64,000 nt of DNA from Flavobacterium sp. LHD-80 (lineage in GTDB: Bacteria; Bacteroidota; Bacteroidia; Flavobacteriales; Flavobacteriaceae): the NCBI RefSeq assembly GCF_030929605.1, contig NZ_JAVFVS010000002.1, positions 62,001-126,000 of the forward strand, read 5' to 3'. This document shows positions 44,744-54,100 of the stretch, in pieces. Within the stretch, counting starts at the first letter, position 1. Each line of letters begins with the position of its first letter. The translations under genes were made by a program, and so were the position numbers. The notes beneath the pieces are model-generated. The model saw only the letters and a program-made list of their open reading frames with translations. It made no database searches and was not told the DNA's origin.

Positions 44744-45829
44744 ATGCCATTAAAAATCGCACAGCAAAAAATGATGAATCAGTTAATCAAGTCACCACAT
44801 TTGGTACTTGATAAATTAGATTTGGTTTATGTAAGCAATCAAAAATTGCCAATTGAAAGATGCGAAGGCGAAGATGGTTTCATTTATAAAAAGAACGGTC
44901 GATGCATCAAGCAAAAAAGCGAATTAAAGCGCTTTAGCAGTTTGGTTTTACCGCCAGCGTGGGTTAATGTTCATATTTCTGATTTATCAAACGGACATTT
45001 ACAAGCGGTTGGTTTGGATGATAAAAACAGAAAACAATATCGTTATCATCCAAAATGGAATCAGATTAGAAACCAAACGAAGTTTTACAAAATAGCCGAA
45101 TTTGGACAAAAACTTCCAGCAATTCGTAAACAAGTTGATCATGATTTGGAGCAAAAAGAATGGTCAAAAGATAAAGTTGTTGCACTTGTGATTCGGTTAA
45201 TGGAAGAAACGCACATTAGAATTGGAAATGAGAAATACGCGAAGGACAATAAATCTTACGGACTTTCGACTTTACGCAAACGACACATCAACATCAATAA
45301 AAATTCCCTCCGATTTGAATTCATCGGAAAAAAAGGAAAACAGCATACGATTACAACCAGAAATAAACAATTGATAAAATTGGTTAGCCGTTGCGAGGAA
45401 ATTCCGGGTTGGGAAGTTTTTAAATATTATGATAAAAACGGCGAACGCAAGGTTTTAGACAGTCACATGGTCAACGAATATTTACATGAAATTTCGGGAG
45501 AATATTTCAGTGCTAAAGATTTCAGAACTTGGGCAGCTTCAATAATATTTTTTGAAAATTTAATGGAAATCGGAATTACATCTGACGAAAAAGAAATCAA
45601 AAAAAATATCCTAACTGCTTATGACGCTACCGCAGAAGCACTCGGAAATACAAGAAATGTTTGCAAAAATTATTACGTTCATCCGCTGTTGGTTTCGACT
45701 TATGAAGACGGATCGATTCAGCCTTATTTTGACAAAGTAAAAAAGAGCAGAAGCACAAAAAAATACTTTTCACGCTCTGAAACGGCATTTGCAGAATTGA
45801 TTGAAAATTATCAAGTCAATTTATTGTAA
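44744..45829 (+). CDS. type IB DNA topoisomerase (poxvirus-like)
   Basis: A 361-residue bacterial topoisomerase IB that relaxes supercoils through a 3'-phosphotyrosyl intermediate. The N-terminal DNA-clamp domain includes GRCIKQKSELKRFSSLVLPP and YRYHPKWNQIRNQTKFYKI. The catalytic domain contains EETHIRIGNEKYAKDNKSYG, FIGKKGKQH, KDFRTWAAS and TRNVCKNYYVHP with the probable nucleophile Y311. Length fits. Such enzymes cluster with stress genes in soil bacteria, as here. It follows the Rho_N-like gene. Confidence 0.94.
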   Translation: MPLKIAQQKMMNQLIKSPHLVLDKLDLVYVSNQKLPIERCEGEDGFIYKKNGRCIKQKSELKRFSSLVLPPAWVNVHISDLSNGHLQAVGLDDKNRKQYRYHPKWNQIRNQTKFYKIAEFGQKLPAIRKQVDHDLEQKEWSKDKVVALVIRLMEETHIRIGNEKYAKDNKSYGLSTLRKRHININKNSLRFEFIGKKGKQHTITTRNKQLIKLVSRCEEIPGWEVFKYYDKNGERKVLDSHMVNEYLHEISGEYFSAKDFRTWAASIIFFENLMEIGITSDEKEIKKNILTAYDATAEALGNTRNVCKNYYVHPLLVSTYEDGSIQPYFDKVKKSRSTKKYFSRSETAFAELIENYQVNLL

Positions 45830-45938
45830 ATCGTCATTTATAGAGCTATAAATAAAATGTTTAGAGTTAATGCATCTCCTTTAAAAGCATGAAATTTGAG
45901 TAACAAACAAAATCGTTATTAACTAAAAATCAATTATT

Positions 45939-46100
45939 ATGTTACGTTGGACAGTCATATTTATTATTTTGGCAATAGTTGCCGGAATATTTGGTTTTGG
46001 TGGCATTGCCGCTGGAGCAGCTAGTATAGCAAAAGTTTTATTTTTTATATTCCTGGTTTTATTTATCATTTCGCTTATTAGTGGCCGAAGAAGTGTGTAA
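45939..46100 (+). CDS. small DUF1328 membrane protein
   Basis: A 53-residue protein encoded on the plus strand. Two hydrophobic helices (about 4-22 and 33-48) flank a small-residue hinge [14 protein letters not shown], ending in GRRSV. The pattern [20 protein letters not shown] matches the YtjA/DUF1328 family of small inner-membrane proteins associated with envelope stress. It lies in the stress island between topoisomerase IB and the DUF5661 gene. A frame on the opposite strand is antisense and not credible. Confidence 0.88.
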   Translation: MLRWTVIFIILAIVAGIFGFGGIAAGAASIAKVLFFIFLVLFIISLISGRRSV

Positions 46101-46191
46101 ACCAAGAATCTCAGTAAATAATATCGAATAAAAACGACACAATTATATCTTGGTATTTTGTGTCGTTTATCTTTTAAAAAAATATCAAATT

Positions 46192-46839
46192 ATGGGAACA
46201 AAAAGCGGTGCTTATCAAGATGTTTATGTAAAAAGAGAAGACGAAATGGTAAGCTTAAAAAATGATGTAACAGATTTTTGCGAAAAGTACATAAAACCTG
46301 TGCATCCTAAAAACTGGGATTGGTCGATTCGTGACTTTGAAAATCCTAAAAATGACCCCACAACTGCCGAAGCACGAGCCATTGCAAATGTAGTGTACAA
46401 AGATTTGTTGGATAGCAAAAACACAGAAGTCGATCTTTCGACAATGAACAATGTTGAAGCAATTAAAGCCTATTTAAATCCGAAGAGCAAGCATGAAGAG
46501 TTTAATATGGAAGAATTTGCATTTGCTTTGAAAGTAGAGTTGGAGCACGGTAAAATTAAAGATGTAAATGTAACCAATAATCATCCGTTTTTGACGGCGA
46601 TGATTGCACTGGCGCACATGACTGAAAGCCTCACGTATTACAAACGCTTGAAAGTGATGGAAGCTGAAGGCGAGATTTATGAGATTATGCGTAAAATCGA
46701 AAATGCTTCAACAGGAAAAGAAGAATGGTACAAAGAATTAGGCAAAGCCGAACAAGAATTAAGCGAAGCAAGGGAAGGACTAACAGAACGTCTTCAAAAA
46801 ATGGATGATATTCCGACACTTGAAAAAATTGGCGATTAA
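46192..46839 (+). CDS. DUF5661-like protein
   Basis: A 215-residue soluble protein. The central segment (FAFALKVELEHGKIKDVNVT, then NNHPFLTAMIALAHMTESLT) matches what I know of the DUF5661 family (ELEHG...NVTNDDPLLTGKIALAHLNE). Flanking regions add a Lys/Glu-rich helical tail with coiled-coil tendency (KAEQELSEAREGLTERLQK). The start ATG at 46192 begins MGTKSGAYQDVYVKRED. Function unknown. Position in the stress island is consistent with a protective role. Confidence 0.75.
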   Translation: MGTKSGAYQDVYVKREDEMVSLKNDVTDFCEKYIKPVHPKNWDWSIRDFENPKNDPTTAEARAIANVVYKDLLDSKNTEVDLSTMNNVEAIKAYLNPKSKHEEFNMEEFAFALKVELEHGKIKDVNVTNNHPFLTAMIALAHMTESLTYYKRLKVMEAEGEIYEIMRKIENASTGKEEWYKELGKAEQELSEAREGLTERLQKMDDIPTLEKIGD

Positions 46840-46934
46840 AAATCGTTGCGTAGACGCACTGCTGTACGCCTCTACAGAATATTCGAGTACATATTTGAAA
46901 TTATATCAACTCTAATTCACACCTAAAAAACATA

Positions 46935-46972
46935 AAAAAACCGTTAAGGATTTATATTCTTAACGGTTTTTA
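46935..46972. terminator. bidirectional terminator
   Basis: AAAACCGTTAAG pairs with CTTAACGGTTTT across a ten-base loop, between converging genes. Confidence 0.85.
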
Positions 46973-46992
46973 CATTTTTAATAATTTCAATT

Positions 46993-47538
46993 TTATCTTC
47001 TTAAATCATCGTCTGAGTACGAGTCATCATCTTCTTGTACATCGTCCTCAACATAAGTATTATCATCATCGTTATCATCGTCTTCGTCATTAAAATCGTC
47101 GTCATCTTCATCTAAGTCTTCTAAATCATCTTCCGTTTCATTAAAGTCGTTTTCAAAAGTGTCGGCGGGATTATCAAATTCATCATTTTCCTCTTCTTCG
47201 TCAAGGTCTTCGTCTATATAATCATCATCGTCATCATTTTCTAGATCCACTACATAAACATCATCGTTATTATCTTCTAAGTCGCGGTCGTTGTGAAAAT
47301 CATCGTCTAGATCATCTAAATCATCATCGCTATAATTAGGAACGTTTTCATCGGGATTTGGTTTATCCGGATTATGTCCGTTTCTTACTGTGTAACCGCG
47401 ATTTGCAGTTTCTTCAATACTGTTATCGGTGTCTTTTTGATCGTTCAAATCATAAAGTTCTTCATTCATTACCGTATTTCTGTTGGCTGCGTTAGGGTTT
47501 CTGTTAAGAATGCTGTTGTTTTTATTTATAGTATTCAT
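46993..47538 (-). CDS. extremely acidic Asp-rich protein
   Basis: A 181-residue protein whose last two thirds are almost entirely Asp, Glu and Asn with scattered Tyr, Phe and Leu (for example DDDLDDLDDDFHN). The N-terminal third is Asn-rich. It has no signal peptide or hydrophobic segment, and is surely disordered with a very low isoelectric point. Possible roles are metal binding, DNA mimicry or charge buffering. No family is assignable. It may be hard to recover in databases because low-complexity filters mask it. Confidence 0.75.
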   Translation of the reverse strand: MNTINKNNSILNRNPNAANRNTVMNEELYDLNDQKDTDNSIEETANRGYTVRNGHNPDKPNPDENVPNYSDDDLDDLDDDFHNDRDLEDNNDDVYVVDLENDDDDDYIDEDLDEEEENDEFDNPADTFENDFNETEDDLEDLDEDDDDFNDEDDDNDDDNTYVEDDVQEDDDSYSDDDLRR

Positions 47539-47725
47539 GATATCAGTTTTTATAATTTCTATAAAACAAATCTAAGTCTAAATGAAAGAGAATTCTTTAT
47601 AGAATTGCCTAGTGTAATTGTATAATTATCAGATGTGTAGAATGGAATTTAAATAAAAAATCCTATAACCGTGCCCGAATTTCGAATGGTAATTTTATCA
47701 TCTATTAATCATAAAAAAAATTACC

Positions 47726-48298
47726 ATGAAAACTGCGAATAACAAAAACGAAACTGCAACCAAGCAAGAAGTAAAAAGAGGCGTTACAAAACCTAAATCA
47801 AATGCTGCTGCCGGCTTAACCGAATTATTTGAGGACAGTCTTAAAGATTTATACTGGGCAGAGAAAGCTTTGGTTAAAGCGCTTCCAGTAATGGCAAGAA
47901 ATGCAACATCAGAAGATTTGATTTCAGCTATAAATAATCATTTGGTTGAAACAGAAGAGCATGTAACACGCTTGGAGAAAGTTTTTGATTTGATTGGAAA
48001 AAAAGCGACGGCTAAAAAATGCGATGCAATGGAAGGTTTGATTGAAGAAGGAAAAGGAATTCTTGGAGAAACTGAAATTGGCGTGGTTAGAGATGCCGGA
48101 ATTATCGCTGCAAGCCAGAAAATCGAGCATTACGAAATTGCGACTTACGGAACTCTAAGACAATTTGCTGAAACCTTAGGTCTAGAAGAAGCAGCTTCGA
48201 TATTAGAATTAACGCTCGATGAAGAAAAAGGAGCCGATAAATTATTGACAGAAGTTGCTGTAAATGCCGTAAATCTTGAAGCTGCAGAAGCAGAGTAA
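47726..48298 (+). CDS. YciE/YciF ferritin-like stress protein (DUF892)
   Basis: A 190-residue protein with a basic N-terminal tail (about 1-30) and a ferritin-like four-helix domain. Visible: LTELFEDSLKDLYWAEKALV, HLVETEEHVTRLEKVFDLIG, CDAMEGLIEEG, KIEHYEIATYGTLRQFAETL and LTLDEEKGADKLLTEVA; metal-ligand Glu/His positions fit. Family members are induced in general stress and stationary phase. The extra Lys-rich N-terminus is common in Bacteroidota homologues and may bind DNA. Terminator follows at 48318. Confidence 0.93.
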   Translation: MKTANNKNETATKQEVKRGVTKPKSNAAAGLTELFEDSLKDLYWAEKALVKALPVMARNATSEDLISAINNHLVETEEHVTRLEKVFDLIGKKATAKKCDAMEGLIEEGKGILGETEIGVVRDAGIIAASQKIEHYEIATYGTLRQFAETLGLEEAASILELTLDEEKGADKLLTEVAVNAVNLEAAEAE

Positions 48299-48317
48299 GA
48301 TTAGAGATTAAAGTACA

Positions 48318-48350
48318 AAAGTGCAGTCTCAAAACTGCACTTTTTTTTAA
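48318..48350 (+). terminator. terminator of the YciE/F gene
   Basis: AGTGCAGT pairs with ACTGCACT across CTCAAA, followed by eight T residues. Confidence 0.85.
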
Positions 48351-48369
48351 TGAATTTAAATAGAAAGTT

Positions 48370-49101
48370 ATGCCCGAAGGTCCGTCTATATTGATTTTAA
48401 AAGAAGAAGTGAATCAGTTTTCCGGTCAAACAATAATTGAAGTTTCTGGAAATAGCAATATTGATATACAGCGTTTAAAGGACAAAAAAATCTTGTCATG
48501 CAAGACTTGGGGAAAGCATTTTTTGATTTGCTTTGACGATTTTACTGTAAAGATTCATATGCTGATGTTTGGAACTTACAGAGTAAACGAACAAAAGGAA
48601 ACCGAACCGAGACTGCACTTGCAATTTTCTAGCGGCGAAATTAATTTTTATACCTGTTCGATTAAAATATTAGAAGGCGATGTCAATCGATATTATGATT
48701 GGAGTGAGGATGTTTTGAACGAAAACTGGAATCCGAAGAAAGCAAAAGAAAGTCTCGATAAAATTCCTAACGAAATGATCTGCGATGCGATTTTAGACCA
48801 AAACATATTTTCGGGAGTAGGGAATATAATAAAAAATGAAGTTTTGTACCGATGTTTTGTTCATCCAGAATCATTGGTAGGGAAAATTCCGTCTGATAAA
48901 ATCACTGAAATTATCTCTGAATGCTCTATTTACAGTTTTGAATTTTTGTATTGGAAAAAGAAATTCGAACTAAAGAAACATTGGCTTGCTTACACAAAAA
49001 GCACTTGTCTGCGCTGTAATTTGCCAATCATTAAAAAAACAACTGGAAAAAAGAATCGTCGAAGTTTTTTCTGTACCAATTGTCAACAGCTTCACATATG
49101 A
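48370..49101 (+). CDS. Fpg/Nei-family DNA glycosylase
   Basis: A 243-residue base-excision repair glycosylase/AP lyase. The N-terminus MPEGP provides the catalytic proline P2 and E3. An H2TH region is seen in DQNIFSGVGNIIKNEVLYRC. The C-terminal zinc finger has two CxxC pairs (C213/C216 and C235/C238). It removes oxidised bases. Whether it is closer to Fpg or Nei is unclear; MPEGPS and the finger composition favour the Nei-like branch. The stop overlaps the next gene's ATG, so it is coupled to the DUF72 gene. Confidence 0.9.
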   Translation: MPEGPSILILKEEVNQFSGQTIIEVSGNSNIDIQRLKDKKILSCKTWGKHFLICFDDFTVKIHMLMFGTYRVNEQKETEPRLHLQFSSGEINFYTCSIKILEGDVNRYYDWSEDVLNENWNPKKAKESLDKIPNEMICDAILDQNIFSGVGNIIKNEVLYRCFVHPESLVGKIPSDKITEIISECSIYSFEFLYWKKKFELKKHWLAYTKSTCLRCNLPIIKKTTGKKNRRSFFCTNCQQLHI

Positions 49102-49811
49102 AAACAGATCTTTTAATAGGATGCTCGAGTTTTAATAACCGATTTTGGAAAGGTGTTTTTTATCCTGAAAACCTGCCATCCTCAAAGTGGTTTGATTATT
49201 ATTGCCAGCATTTTAATACATACGAATTTAACGGAAGCTTTTATAAATTCCCGACTTTAAGAGTCTTAGGAAATTGGTACAATAAAACGCCAGCTGATTT
49301 TAAATTTTCAGTAAAAGCGCCTAAAGAAATTACACATTTAAAAAGATTTATAAGCTGTGAAGTTTTATTAAAGGACTTTTATGATTGCTGTAATGAAGGT
49401 TTAAAAGAAAAATTAGGCTGTATTTTGTTTCAATTTCCGCCGAGTTATTCTTTTACTTCAGAAAGATTAATGCTGATTGTTCAAAACCTCGATTTGAACT
49501 TCAAAAATGTAATTGAATTTCGTCATGAAAGCTGGTGGAATCAAGAAGTGTGGAATGTCTTTTTGCAAAATAATATAACATTTTGCAGTGTCAGTTATCC
49601 AAAATTACCACAAACTATTTTTACTGATTTTCCGCTTATTTATATTCGTTTGCATGGAGTTCCAAAGCTATTTTATTCTAGTTATTCTTCTGATGAATTA
49701 CTAGATATTAAAACTAAAATCGAATCTAAATCTGGATTTGTATATTTTAATAATACCGCAAGCGAAGCAGGAATTTTGAATGCTTTAGAGATGAAAAGGA
49801 TTGTTTTTTAA
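49098..49811 (+). CDS. DUF72 family protein
   Basis: A 237-residue TIM-barrel-like DUF72 protein: LIGCSSFNNRFWKGVFYPE at the start, YCQHFNTYEFNGSFYKFPT, FKFSVKAPKEITH, GCILFQFPPSY, NVIEFRHESWWN and IYIRLHG. Biochemical function is not established. It is translationally coupled to the DNA glycosylase gene by a four-base ATGA overlap, which suggests a link to DNA repair. The stop codon abuts a repeat array. Confidence 0.9.
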   Translation: MKTDLLIGCSSFNNRFWKGVFYPENLPSSKWFDYYCQHFNTYEFNGSFYKFPTLRVLGNWYNKTPADFKFSVKAPKEITHLKRFISCEVLLKDFYDCCNEGLKEKLGCILFQFPPSYSFTSERLMLIVQNLDLNFKNVIEFRHESWWNQEVWNVFLQNNITFCSVSYPKLPQTIFTDFPLIYIRLHGVPKLFYSSYSSDELLDIKTKIESKSGFVYFNNTASEAGILNALEMKRIVF

Positions 49812-49902
49812 TCGCAAAGTCCGCAAAGAAAAAAACGCAAAGCACGCAAAGAAATTATTCCTGCGAACCTTGCGTAAATCTTTGCGAACTTTGCGGTTAA
49901 AC
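49812..49902. repeat. NCGCARAG word array with inverted arms
   Basis: The left arm has CGCAAAG words at intervals of 8-9 bases, directly after the stop codon. The right arm (49862-49902) carries complementary CTTTGCG words. It ends five bases before the stop codon of the next, minus-strand gene. Confidence 0.85.
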
Positions 49903-49907
49903 AAGCA

Positions 49908-50411
49908 TTATTGCAATTGCAAATTCCCTTCAATTCCATCATCCATTGTTTTTCCTGTCACAAGCGCAGCAGTCATTTTAGCAATGGCAACCAGTTTACC
50001 GTTTTTGTTGTTCCAATAATAACCGTCTTCTGGAACCACTTTTATGACACTTAAATTTGGATCATCGATACCGCCAGGCATCCAGACTTTCACAATAGGA
50101 TCGTATAATTCTTCAATAATTTCTCTTTTGTATGAAATCGTCGCTGATCCATGCAGTGTAAGGAATTTATCGTGCGGTTCAGAAAAGAATATTTCTACAG
50201 TAGGATTTAGTGTAATTTCAGCATTTTGACTGCTGTTTCGGTCAGATAAGAACCAAAGATTGCCTAAATCATCAATTTTTTGAACAGACATTGGTCTTGA
50301 TTGCAAACGGTTCTCGTTATACGTACAGAACATGCAGGTTTTTATATTTTCTGCTAATTCTTTTATTTTGTTTACCGCTAATTCTTCGGTAAGGTTTTTA
50401 TGATCTCCCAT
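49908..50411 (-). CDS. PPOX-fold general stress protein
   Basis: A 167-residue protein of the pyridoxamine 5'-phosphate oxidase fold, general stress protein 26-like. Motifs: AENIKTCMFCTYNENRLQSR, PMSVQKIDDLGNLWFLSDRN and VEIFFSEPHDKFLTLHGSAT. Flavin binding is likely; the reaction is unknown. It is transcribed alone and is another member of the stress group. The N-terminal GDHKNLTEELAVNKIKELAE is typical of the subgroup. Confidence 0.9.
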   Translation of the reverse strand: MGDHKNLTEELAVNKIKELAENIKTCMFCTYNENRLQSRPMSVQKIDDLGNLWFLSDRNSSQNAEITLNPTVEIFFSEPHDKFLTLHGSATISYKREIIEELYDPIVKVWMPGGIDDPNLSVIKVVPEDGYYWNNKNGKLVAIAKMTAALVTGKTMDDGIEGNLQLQ

Positions 50412-50624
50412 GGCTTTTAATTTAAAAATTAAGTTAAATCGTTGAATTTGTTTTGTTTAAAAACTGTCAAACAAAGTTGGGATTTTTACAATGGAAAGAT
50501 TTATAGAATTATCTTTTTAAATTATCAGATTTCAATTTGCGGATTTTGTCAGAATAATTTAACATTTGAGTAATAGTGAATTTATTTTGAGTATCTTTAC
50601 GAAAAACAGTTTAACCCTTTCTAC

Positions 50625-51056
50625 ATGAACGATTTGTTAATTTTCTACACAGATGATGACGAAGACGATTTAAGTATTTTTGCTGATGCTGTCGATTCAT
50701 TATCTAAAGATATTGTATTGCAAACCTATTCGGGTGGAGAAAAGCTGCTAAACGCAATAGCACACTCGCCTCCAAAACCAGATGTTATCTTTTTAGACCT
50801 CAATATGCCCGGAAAAAATGGTTTTGACGTTTTAACTGAACTTAAAGGTTCAAATGAAAATAGTGATATTCCAATTATCATTTTTTCGACTTCAAATGAA
50901 CCTAGCATTATTGAAAAAAGTCTCGCATTAGGAGCAAATTTTTTTATTACAAAGCCGGTTTTGATGAAAGATATTATAAAATCTATTGAACATTCCTTAA
51001 CCATAAATTGGAAGGAATTTGTCCCAGATCATAAAACTTTTGTCTACAAATTATAA
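50625..51056 (+). CDS. single-domain response regulator
   Basis: A 143-residue receiver-only protein: acidic pocket YTDDDEDD, phosphoacceptor D58 in VIFLDLNMPGKNGFD, conserved S/T in IIFSTSNEP and lysine in FITKPVLMKD. No output domain. A weak promoter (TATCTTTA at 50592) precedes it. It is convergent with the large PAS kinase gene and may carry phosphate between that kinase and others. This kind of lone receiver is common next to phytochrome-like or PAS kinases. Confidence 0.9.
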   Translation: MNDLLIFYTDDDEDDLSIFADAVDSLSKDIVLQTYSGGEKLLNAIAHSPPKPDVIFLDLNMPGKNGFDVLTELKGSNENSDIPIIIFSTSNEPSIIEKSLALGANFFITKPVLMKDIIKSIEHSLTINWKEFVPDHKTFVYKL

Positions 51057-51079
51057 TCTCAGCAGATTACAGAAAAAAA

Positions 51080-51124
51080 AGAAATACCAGATTTATTTAT
51101 TAAAATGAATCTGGTATTTTTTTA
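51080..51124. terminator. bidirectional terminator between regulator and kinase
   Basis: AAATACCAGATT pairs with AATCTGGTATTT across a loop of 14 bases, with a T-run after; its right end touches the minus-strand stop codon. Confidence 0.75.
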
Positions 51125-54100
51125 TAATTCAGGTAGGAAAATTTTAAATGTAGCTCCATGATCTTTTTCACTGCTCGCTTTAATAATTCCTTTATGGTTT
51201 TCGACAATTTTTTTCACGATTGCCAGTCCAATTCCAGTTCCTAAAAATTCACTTTCGGTATTTAGGCGCTGGAAAACTTCAAAAATGCGCTCTTTGTAAG
51301 CATCATCAAATCCAATTCCATTATCAGAGATTATTAGGCATAAATAACTTTTATCGGGATAATCAACTTTAAAATTTAATTTTTTTCCGATTACTCTTTT
51401 TGCTTTCACCTGAATGTGAGGCGGAACATCTTTACGAGAAAATTTCAGAGCATTTCCAATTAAATTATGCAAAAGTTGTCTGAATTGAAAAGGCATTACA
51501 GTTCCTTCACCAAGAGGTTGGAGTTCGATAACAGCATTTTTTTCTTCAATACGATCCGAAAAATCCATTAAAACTTCTTCTGCAATTTCATCTAAATTGG
51601 TTTTTACAAAAGTTCTGTCGGCCGAATTGGTTCTGGAATATGTCAGCAAATCTTGTATAAGCGCCTGCATTCTTTTTGCCGAAAATTCAATACGCTCTAA
51701 ATACGTTTTGGCTCTTGGTGAAATATTCTGTTCATCCAAATCAGTTAAACGGCTGGCAAAAGTTTGGATTTTTCTGAGTGGTTCCTGCAAATCGTGACTT
51801 GAAATATAAGCAAAAGACTGAAGTTCAATATTCATATTGATCAAATCTTTGTTTTTGCTTTCCAATTCTTCGGTACGTTGTAAAACTTGCTTTTCCAGCA
51901 AAGTGGTCGAATCCTTCTGATCTTGAATATCTGTACTTGTACCTACCCACATCTGAATTTTTCCCTCAGCATCTTTTTGGGCAATCGCGTGACTAGAATA
52001 CCATCTGTATTTTCCATCATGCCGAAGAAAGCGATGTTCAAATAAAAAGTCATTACCGGTTTTTATGGCTTCTGTCCAGCGATTAATGTTTTCCTCACGA
52101 TCATCGGGATGAACAATTTGAAGCCATCCATTCTGATTAATATTGATTTTTGAAAGGCCAGAGAAATTATAAACCGACTGATTAAAGTAATTCATATTTC
52201 CCATCGCATCACTGGTCCAAACAAGTTGCTGAATAGAGTCGGCGAGGAGTCTGAACCTTTGCTCACTTTTCATTAAAATTTCCTGATTGTTTTTCTCGTC
52301 AGTAATATCCATTACGATTCCGAGCATTTTAGCAGGATTTTTTAAATCATCAAAAAACATTTTTCCATGAACTCTAATCCACGCAATAGAATTGTCGGGC
52401 TTTAAAATTCGGGCTTCGTATCTGTAAATAGTAGTTTTTAATGCTTTCGCGTATGCTTTTTCGATTACAGGAATATCCTCAGGAATAATTTGGCTTAAAA
52501 TCTGTGCACGAGTTACTTTCTTGTTTTTTTCAAGACCAAAAAGCATCAACATATTATCAGAATAAATTAATTCCTGCGTTGCTACATTTAAATCCCAAGT
52601 TACGACTTCGGCAATTTGCGAAGCCAAACGAACACGCTCTTCAGCTTCTTCTACTTTTTTTCGGGCTTCAACTTTGTCAGTGACATTGTTGACAGTCACC
52701 ATTACACCTGATATTTCGCCGTTAGTTTCATACAACGGTGTGTATTGATAATCCAGATAAAATTTTTCCAGTTTGCCATTAACATCAATCATGGCAACAG
52801 ATTCATTTTCGCGTATTATTTTTCCTTTATCTAAAACCTCATTTAATAGTTGAGGATATTTTTGATCTAATAATTCGGGAAAAACTTCTAAAGCAGGTTT
52901 CCCAATCGTTTCGCTTTCTTTTTTCTGCCAAATATCATTTAGCATTGTTGTATTGGCCAATTCAATAATGTAATCTTTTCCCTTTACCATTGTCATAGCA
53001 ATTGGCGACTGCATTACTAGATTTCTAAAAGCTTTTTCTTGTTCAGCCAAAAGATATTTTGAACGCACTGATTGCGTTACTTCATAACCCACAACGATAA
53101 CGCCAGTTACTTTGTTGTTTTCTTCTCTTAAAGGATGAAAAACGATATTAAAATAACATTCTTCTTGTCGGCCATATCGATTAATGGTGACTGGCAATTC
53201 ATCAGTAAAAAACGGAATTCCTTCTTCATAAACTTTCGAAATCAGTGGATGAACAGCATCTTTAGTTTCAGGCACCGATTCAAAAACGGGTTTGTTAAGC
53301 GTTTCTTCTTCGGTCTTATCTACAATTTGATAATACGTGTCATTTGCCAATTCGACAATATGTTCAGGGCCTTTAAGAATGGCAATTCCAAGCGGTACTT
53401 GCTGTACAATATTTTTAAAACGTTTCTCACTTTCTTCGATTGCTTGGCGTGCTGTAACCTGAAGCGTTACGTCATTTGCAATCGCAACAATTCCCGAAAT
53501 TGTTCCGTCTGTCTCATACAAAGCTTCATAAACAACATTAATAAACGTATTTACGATTTTGCCGTTTCTCATTAATTTTACCGGAAGCTCATTTGCTGTA
53601 AAGCGTTCGCCTGTCAAATATACGTTCATCAGAAGATCTTCTAGACCTTGTCCCGTAGCTTCTGGCAATGATTCGAAAATGGGTTTATTAAGAACTTCAT
53701 GCTCTTTACGTTCCCAAATTTCAAGCATTAGTTGATTTGCGATTTCAACAGTAAAATCCTTTCCTCTGAAAATGCACATGGCATTTGGTGCCTGCAGAAT
53801 ATTATTGCGATAACGGTCATTACTTTCTTCGAGTCTTTTACGAATGTTTACTTTGTCTGTAGTTTCGGTACAGACAACGAGAACGCCAGAGATTTTTCCG
53901 TCATCATTCGTTACAGGACTATAACTGAAAGTCCAATAAACATCTTCTAATGTTCCATTTCTGTAAATAGGAACTAATTGATCTTCATGCCATGTAGGTT
54001 CTCCATTGGTCAAAACCTGATCGATTAACGGACCAATAAAATCCCAAATTTCCGGCCAGTATTCGGCGCCTTTTTGTCCTAAAATATCTGGATGTTTTCC

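Noticed and set aside
45923..46105. 60-residue minus-strand open frame
   Set aside because: Antisense to the DUF1328 gene, which has a recognisable family pattern on the plus strand.
49801..50019. 72-residue open frame (rich in R, K, L)
   Set aside because: Its first half is the NCGCARAG repeat array read as protein, and the rest is antisense to the PPOX gene.
53135..53575. 146-residue plus-strand open frame
   Set aside because: Antisense to the PAS kinase gene, which has clear domain motifs throughout; the frame shows no motif of its own.
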